From: JBGSMB01 sp041740375
Lineage (GTDB): Bacteria > Patescibacteriota > Saccharimonadia > Saccharimonadales > JAGQMS01
Direction of reading: 5' to 3'
DNA length: 26,111 nucleotides
Assembly (NCBI GenBank): GCA_041740375.1
Contig: JBGSMB010000020.1
Location: forward strand, 1 to 26,111
Shown here one piece after another: positions 21,913 to 26,111 of the stretch. The translations under genes and the position numbers were made by a program. The number at the start of each line of letters is the position of its first letter. The stretch's first letter is position 1. The notes under the pieces are model-generated. The model saw only the letters and a list, made by a program, of their open reading frames with translations, made no database searches and had not been told where the DNA came from.

Positions 21913-21979
21913 TAGCTAAAAACGTATAACACCTTCACTGTAAAGAATACTCCATGAAATTTTATTTCAAGGTGAACAT

Positions 21980-22008
21980 ACTATAAATCATAGAAACTAT
22001 TCTGTCAA
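21980..22008 (-). promoter_or_regulatory. Consensus-like minus-strand promoter facing away from dnaG
   Basis: On the minus strand TTGACA (22008-22003), a 17-base spacer and TATAGT (21985-21980). It is the best promoter match in the window. No open reading frame of note follows for about 670 bases until the 203-aa gene, which is why I predict an RNA gene. Confidence 0.75.
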
Positions 22009-22040
22009 CACTAGGCACATGAACTCTTTATTCCTTATGC

Positions 22041-22069
22041 TTGCTAGATATTTCTAACTCCTAGATACT
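22041..22069 (+). promoter_or_regulatory. Promoter of dnaG-rpoD
   Basis: TTGCTA (22041-22046), a 17-base spacer and GATACT (22064-22069), which ends 7 bases before the dnaG ATG at 22077. The predicted transcription start coincides with the start codon, and there is no Shine-Dalgarno sequence. Confidence 0.6.
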
Positions 22070-22076
22070 TATCTAT

Positions 22077-23840
22077 ATGAACAATTTTGGGAGTGGTGAT
22101 GCGGTAGAGGACATTAAGCAGCGACTTTCTGTAGAGGACGTTGCGGCTGACTACGTTGAGCTAAAGAGAGCTGGTCGTAACCTGAAAGGTTTGAGCCCAT
22201 TTGGTAACGAGAAAACCCCTAGCTTTATCGTCAGTCCTGAAAAGCAGATTTGGCATGATTTTAGCTCCAATAAGGGCGGCAATATGTTTAGCTTTGTCAT
22301 GGAGATGGAGGGCGTTGACTTTCGAGGCTCGCTGGAAATTTTAGCACGCAAGGCAGGTATTGATCTTGAGCAGTATGCCCGTAGTAGCTCTGGCGAGAGC
22401 ACAAAGCTAAAAACTCGAATTTATGAAGCCACAGACTTAGCCGTTCGATATTACATGCAGGCACTTAAAAAGTCCCCGGAAGCGATAGAATATCTTCTCG
22501 GAAAGCGTGAGTTTAACCGGTCAACGCTTCAAGAGTTCAAGATTGGGTATGCGCCAACTCATTTTGACGGATTAACTCGTCAACTTCAAAAAAAAGGCTT
22601 TTCGGATGATGAATTAAAGCGCGCTGGTCTTTCAACGTATCGAGGTCGCGGAGTGTCAGATATGTTCCGTGGAAGAATAATGGTGCCACTCATGGACCCT
22701 CAGGGGGTTGCAATTGGTTTTACTGCAAGAATCTTGCAAGATGATCCTAACGCTCCAAAGTATCTAAATACGCCTCAGACATTACTCTATGATAAAAGTC
22801 GACATGTGTACGGTCTTTCTCAGGCAAAACAAGCAATACGCTCAGCCGGAGCAGTTGTGATGGTTGAGGGAAATTTAGATGTCATTGCCTCACACCAAGC
22901 GGGGGTGAAATTTGTTGTTGCTACCGCAGGTACAGCACTTACAGAGTCGCACCTAAAGACCCTTAGCCGTTTTACGGATGACATAAGAATAGCCTTTGAC
23001 CAAGACTCTGCAGGCCTAAAGGCTACAGAGCGTGCTGTAGGCTTGGCGGCCGGAGTCGGCATAAAACTTAGTGTTGTAGATGTACCAGAAGGGAAGGATC
23101 CGGATGAGCTAGTTCGAAAAAACCCAAAACTATGGGAAGCATCGGTCGCTAAACCGGTGTATTCAATCGATTGGCTTCGTTTATATCATCAAAAGGCTCA
23201 CGACGTGAAGACCGCTGAAGGTAAGCGTGCATATACGGATGCTATGTTACGAGTAATCGGTCTAGTTAAGGATCCGGTAGAGCGTGAGCACTATCTTAAA
23301 ACACTCGCAAAGGACGTGGACGCTAGTCTTGAAGCCATGAGTAGTAAATTTGAACAAAGACCGAATGATGACAAGCGACTAAAAACTCCAAAGGCAGCTA
23401 GCGAACCAACCACAGACCAGGACGCTTATCAGGACCAGCTACTGGGATTACTACTTGTGCATACAATTACCCGACGTGTTCTTGAGACGGTTGACGATGA
23501 GCCAATTTTTGCCAAGCCCGAGCGTCGAGAAGTGTTTGAATATATAGCACTTCATCCACACGACACATTCGATGGAACCATTCCGGAGGGTTTGCAAAAT
23601 ATAGAAGACTATGTGAAAATAATAACATTATTAGCCGAAGAGCTATACGCGACGTTTGACGCAAATGAAAGGCTTCGCGAAGCGCAAGACCTAGTCCGTC
23701 GCCTGACAAAAGATTACAAAAAACTACAAAGACAAAAACTAAGCAGTGCTATAAGAGAGGCTGAAAGTCGCGGAGACGACACATCAGTTCAAGACTTGCT
23801 TGCCAAATTTAACGATTCATACAAAGAAGATAAGGAATAG
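22077..23840 (+). CDS. dnaG: DNA primase DnaG with a metal-free CHC2 domain
   Basis: DnaG makes the RNA primers for replication and is recruited by DnaB. All three domains are present in 587 aa. Residues 1-95 match the CHC2 zinc-binding fold (NLKGLSPFGNEKTPSFIVSP then EKQIWHDFSSNKGGNMFSFV). The catalytic core (to about 420) has FKIGYAPTHFDGL, the nucleotide-binding MFRGRIMVPLMDPQGVAIGF and the TOPRIM residues in VVMVEGNLDVIASHQAG and IAFDQDSAGLKATERA. A helical C-terminal DnaB-binding domain follows. All four zinc ligands are replaced: positions 40, 43, 61 and 64 are S, G, D and S instead of C, H, C and C, although the surrounding residues are conserved. TOPRIM residues are intact, so it should be active. 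rpoD follows after one base. Confidence 0.96.
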   Translation: MNNFGSGDAVEDIKQRLSVEDVAADYVELKRAGRNLKGLSPFGNEKTPSFIVSPEKQIWHDFSSNKGGNMFSFVMEMEGVDFRGSLEILARKAGIDLEQYARSSSGESTKLKTRIYEATDLAVRYYMQALKKSPEAIEYLLGKREFNRSTLQEFKIGYAPTHFDGLTRQLQKKGFSDDELKRAGLSTYRGRGVSDMFRGRIMVPLMDPQGVAIGFTARILQDDPNAPKYLNTPQTLLYDKSRHVYGLSQAKQAIRSAGAVVMVEGNLDVIASHQAGVKFVVATAGTALTESHLKTLSRFTDDIRIAFDQDSAGLKATERAVGLAAGVGIKLSVVDVPEGKDPDELVRKNPKLWEASVAKPVYSIDWLRLYHQKAHDVKTAEGKRAYTDAMLRVIGLVKDPVEREHYLKTLAKDVDASLEAMSSKFEQRPNDDKRLKTPKAASEPTTDQDAYQDQLLGLLLVHTITRRVLETVDDEPIFAKPERREVFEYIALHPHDTFDGTIPEGLQNIEDYVKIITLLAEELYATFDANERLREAQDLVRRLTKDYKKLQRQKLSSAIREAESRGDDTSVQDLLAKFNDSYKEDKE

Positions 23841-23841
23841 A

Positions 23842-24954
23842 ATGCCAAAAAAAGAAGAAGTAGCCATTGATTTGAACGACAAAAAGAAAGAACTGCTAGA
23901 AAAAGCGAAAAAAGACGGTAAAATCTCACAGAAAGATATTTTTGATGCAATTCCAGATAAGCCAGCTAATTTAGATCTACTCGATACGTTGTACACAGAA
24001 CTATCTGACATCAACGTAGAAATTACTGCCGGCGACGAAAAGGTAGCCGACGACTTCAGTCACGAATGGGCTCCAGAAGACGGCGAAGAGATTGTTATTG
24101 AAGAAAAAGTATATCTTGACGATATCGCCGATGACTCAGTACGACTGTATCTTCGTGAAATAGGAAAAATACCACTGCTCACGGCTGAACAAGAGCTTGA
24201 ACTTGCTCATAAAGTTGTGGCAGGTGATAAGCGAGCTAAGGATAAAATGGCCGAGGCAAACATGCGACTTGTTGTATCGATCGCAAAGCGCTATGTTGGT
24301 CGCGGCTTGGACCTACTTGATCTTATCCAAGAAGGGAATACCGGCTTACTTCGAGCCGTTGAAAAGTTCGATCCCGATAAGGGGTTTAAATTCAGTACGT
24401 ATGCAACATGGTGGATTCGCCAGGCGATCACGAGGGCAATTGCCGACCAGGCAAGGACGATTAGAATACCCGTGCATATGGTGGAGACGATAAATAAATT
24501 ACTTCGTACACAACGCAGACTCACTCAAGAGCTGAACCGCGAACCTACCAATGAGGAAATTGCCAAGGAGATGGAGATTGAGGTAGAAAAAGTAGAGCAC
24601 ATCATGAAGATCAAGCAGGATATTCACTCACTTGATCAAACTATCCGCGATGAGGACGACGATACTACTCTAGCGGACTTTGTCGAAGACGAAGACGCGA
24701 AAAGTCCTCTAGAAGCGGCGAGTGAACAACTTTTGCGCTCACAAGTTAAAGACATGCTCGGCATGCTTACCGAGCGAGAACAAAAAATACTTCGACTTCG
24801 TTTTGGTATCGATGACGGTAAAAGCCATACGCTTGAAGAGGTAGGGCAAGAGTTCAGCGTTACACGCGAGAGAATTCGTCAAATAGAAGCCAAGGCGCTC
24901 GCAAAATTACGAAAACACAAGGATGCTAAAAAACTTCTCGACTATATCCGTTAA
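23842..24954 (+). CDS. rpoD: RNA polymerase primary sigma factor RpoD (SigA)
   Basis: This is the housekeeping sigma-70 that directs RNA polymerase to TTGACA/TATAAT-type promoters. At 370 aa it is compact, with a short region 1.1-like N-terminus (KKKELLEKAKKDGKISQKDI, DAIPDKPANLDLLDTLYTEL). Region 1.2 is DDSVRLYLREIGKIPLLTAE, and region 2 includes MRLVVSIAKRYVGRGLDLLD, LIQEGNTGLLRAVEKFDPDK and STYATWWIRQAITRAIADQA. Region 3 is PVHMVETINKLLRTQRRLTQ. Region 4 has LRLRFGIDDGKSHTLEEVGQ and VTRERIRQIEAKALAKLRKH. All promoter-binding helices look canonical. The start at 23842 follows dnaG's stop by one base, with AAGGAA 4 bases upstream; the frame from 23800 only overlaps dnaG. The dnaG-rpoD order is the classic macromolecular-synthesis arrangement. 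Confidence 0.97.
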   Translation: MPKKEEVAIDLNDKKKELLEKAKKDGKISQKDIFDAIPDKPANLDLLDTLYTELSDINVEITAGDEKVADDFSHEWAPEDGEEIVIEEKVYLDDIADDSVRLYLREIGKIPLLTAEQELELAHKVVAGDKRAKDKMAEANMRLVVSIAKRYVGRGLDLLDLIQEGNTGLLRAVEKFDPDKGFKFSTYATWWIRQAITRAIADQARTIRIPVHMVETINKLLRTQRRLTQELNREPTNEEIAKEMEIEVEKVEHIMKIKQDIHSLDQTIRDEDDDTTLADFVEDEDAKSPLEAASEQLLRSQVKDMLGMLTEREQKILRLRFGIDDGKSHTLEEVGQEFSVTRERIRQIEAKALAKLRKHKDAKKLLDYIR

Positions 24955-24973
24955 AATTACTCGTACTTCGGCG

Positions 24974-24979
24974 TATACT
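24974..24979 (+). promoter_or_regulatory. -10 element TATACT for the polyprenyl synthase gene
   Basis: TATACT lies 15 bases before the ATG at 24995, and AAGGGT (24981-24986) could serve as ribosome binding site. The 40 bases between rpoD and this gene contain no terminator hairpin. Confidence 0.45.
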
Positions 24980-24994
24980 GAAGGGTACTAGATT

Positions 24995-26101
24995 ATGGTT
25001 AAAACAGAGCAAGAAAAAGCTACAGAATCGTTTGTCGAGAAACTTGAACAACATAAAGCAATAATCGATGCCCGCATTGATGAGTTTGTTGTCTCGTTTG
25101 AGTCTTCAACCGCTGAACAGTTTGGAGAGTATCCGCTTGAAGCAATTAAGACCTTCACGAGTTATTTAAAGCGCGGTGGTAAAAGAATCAGGGGTAGCCT
25201 GACTATTGTTGGCTATCAATTATTTGGTGGCAAAGACGAGAAAATGATACTCGAGGCCGCGCTCGCGATAGAAATGCTACAGAGCTACATCCTTATGATG
25301 GATGATATTCAAGATAGGTCCGAGACTCGTCGCGGAGGCCCTACTGCACACATGATGTTAAAGGACTACCACGAGAAGCATCATTTACGAGACGACTCAT
25401 TACATTTTGGCGAAAGTATTGCGATGAGCGCATTTGTAATTGGGTGTCATGCGGCGCTTGATGTGATCGCTGCGCTCGACACTGACCCCGAAAGAGTAGT
25501 CAGGGCTATCCGCAATATTAACAGGTGTTACATAACTACTGGGCACGGTCAGAACCTCGACATATTTAACGAAGTGGTACCTACGATTGATGAAGAAGAC
25601 GTTCATAATGTTTTGTTGTGGAAGACCGCTTTCTATACTTTCGTGAACCCACTTCAGTTGGGGGCAATACTAGCCGGTGCCACAGAGAAAGAGTTGGATA
25701 CGCTATATCAGTACTCCATGCCCGCGGGTCGAGCTTTTCAGATTACAGACGATATATTGGGCGTATTTGGGAGTGAGTTCGAGAGCGGCAAGAGCCCACT
25801 TGATGATATTAAAGAAGGCAAGCGCACCATTTTATCTGTTAAGGCACTTGAAATGGCCCCAAAAGCAGATGTCTACTATTTGGAGCGATGCCTGGGTAAT
25901 CATGAGTTAACAATGGCTGAATTTAAAAAATGCAAAGAGATAATTGCACGTTCCGGCGCTTTGGGGTATGCACAAACGACTGCAGAAAATGCCGTAGAAG
26001 AAGCTATTTCAGTGCTAGTCCAGAGTTCAAAAAAATGGAACGCTGAACAAGTAGATTTTCTGATCGGACTCGTTAGGTATCTCGTGAATCGGAAGTCGTA
26101 A
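24995..26101 (+). CDS. Polyprenyl (probably geranylgeranyl) diphosphate synthase
   Basis: This all-helical trans-prenyltransferase condenses isopentenyl diphosphate onto an allylic diphosphate. The 368-aa protein has GGKRIRG (diphosphate binding), the first Asp-rich motif DDIQDRSETRRGGPTAH, the second Asp-rich motif FQITDDILGVFGSE, and KT in LLWKTAFYTFVNPLQLGA. The first motif is DDxxD without the two-residue insert of bacterial FPP synthases, and a tyrosine stands 5 residues before it (SYILMMDD). By known chain-length rules this favours a C20 (geranylgeranyl) product of archaeal-like type over C15 or longer chains. That is inference; mutations elsewhere can alter length. The first 40 residues form an extra charged helix. 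In CPR cells it may feed lipid carriers or carotenoid-like lipids. Confidence 0.93.
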   Translation: MVKTEQEKATESFVEKLEQHKAIIDARIDEFVVSFESSTAEQFGEYPLEAIKTFTSYLKRGGKRIRGSLTIVGYQLFGGKDEKMILEAALAIEMLQSYILMMDDIQDRSETRRGGPTAHMMLKDYHEKHHLRDDSLHFGESIAMSAFVIGCHAALDVIAALDTDPERVVRAIRNINRCYITTGHGQNLDIFNEVVPTIDEEDVHNVLLWKTAFYTFVNPLQLGAILAGATEKELDTLYQYSMPAGRAFQITDDILGVFGSEFESGKSPLDDIKEGKRTILSVKALEMAPKADVYYLERCLGNHELTMAEFKKCKEIIARSGALGYAQTTAENAVEEAISVLVQSSKKWNAEQVDFLIGLVRYLVNRKS

Positions 26102-26111
26102 TTTGATGATT

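Larger units (their letters stand above)
21359..21973 (-). ncRNA. Predicted structured RNA of about 600 nt, family unknown
   Basis: The interval 21300-22076 holds no convincing gene. On the minus strand it starts with a consensus-like promoter (TTGACA-17-TATAGT, predicted start near 21973) and ends at the 21359-21399 terminator. Between them are perfect or near-perfect stems: 21861-21872/21901-21912 (12 bp), 21655-21665/21675-21685 (11 bp), 21541-21555/21564-21578 (15 bp), 21588-21595/21611-21618 (8 bp), 21720-21725/21740-21745, 21771-21776/21790-21795 and a bulged 21401-21428 hairpin. None of the inner stems is followed by T residues on the minus strand, so they would not stop this transcript. 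I tested for RNase P RNA and tmRNA motifs by eye and found neither convincingly. A long leader of the 203-aa gene is the alternative. Confidence 0.45.

Noticed and set aside
21375..21929. 184-aa open frame on the plus strand through the dnaG upstream interval
   Set aside because: It runs through a 15-bp terminator hairpin and several other stems, has no ribosome binding site, and its composition is not protein-like. Same for the 71-aa minus-strand frame at 21508-21723, whose SPHPNWGE-type text comes from a GC-rich palindrome.
1..26111. CRISPR arrays, insertion sequences, integrases, phage genes
   Set aside because: No regularly spaced repeats, transposase or integrase motifs, or terminal inverted repeats were seen anywhere in the window.

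Overview
The window looks like a chromosomal segment of a Candidate Phyla Radiation (Patescibacteria) bacterium, most likely Candidatus Saccharibacteria (TM7). I infer this from gene content and protein style: an N-terminally short MurE-like ligase, a compact RpoD, small lineage-specific membrane proteins, dense packing and moderate GC. No in-frame TGA is needed, so the standard bacterial code (table 11) fits. The assignment is not proven by any marker here.

Layout. 1-5.2 kb: tsaD (minus strand, cut by the window edge), a small unknown gene, a glutamine-synthetase-family ligase, a MurE-like Mur ligase, and a convergent ornithine-decarboxylase-like PLP enzyme. 5.2-6.7 kb: a 142-aa protein behind a promoter containing a palindrome, then an odd convergent pair of small GC-rich genes with terminators between them. 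6.7-8.8 kb: groES-groEL under a CIRCE-like operator; groEL is interrupted by a one-base frameshift. 8.8-13.2 kb: two small low-complexity proteins, a bifunctional phosphoglucose/phosphomannose isomerase, and a MacB-type ABC exporter pair. 13.2-15.6 kb: tRNA-Ser(GGA), a DUF1801-like protein, rlmH, a flavodoxin-fold quinone reductase and a DUF1361 membrane protein. 15.6-20.7 kb: argS, a photolyase-related protein, and a tightly overlapping msrB / unknown / oligoribonuclease / YjbR-like run. 20.7-22.1 kb: a membrane-anchored protein, then a 777-base gene-free interval. 22.1-26.1 kb: dnaG, rpoD and a polyprenyl diphosphate synthase.

Most noteworthy. (1) The gene-free interval before dnaG has a consensus-like minus-strand promoter (TTGACA-17-TATAGT), many hairpins and an end terminator, so it probably encodes an unrecognised structured RNA of about 600 nt. 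(2) DnaG has lost all four zinc ligands (C40, H43, C61, C64 in E. coli numbering become S, G, D, S). (3) The photolyase-related protein lacks the cysteines that hold the family's 4Fe-4S cluster. (4) groEL carries a -1 frameshift in a T run. (5) Many genes have a -10-like hexamer 6-10 bases ahead of the start codon, pointing to leaderless or nearly leaderless mRNAs. (6) Four convergent gene pairs end within 0-4 bases of each other with no room for a terminator.
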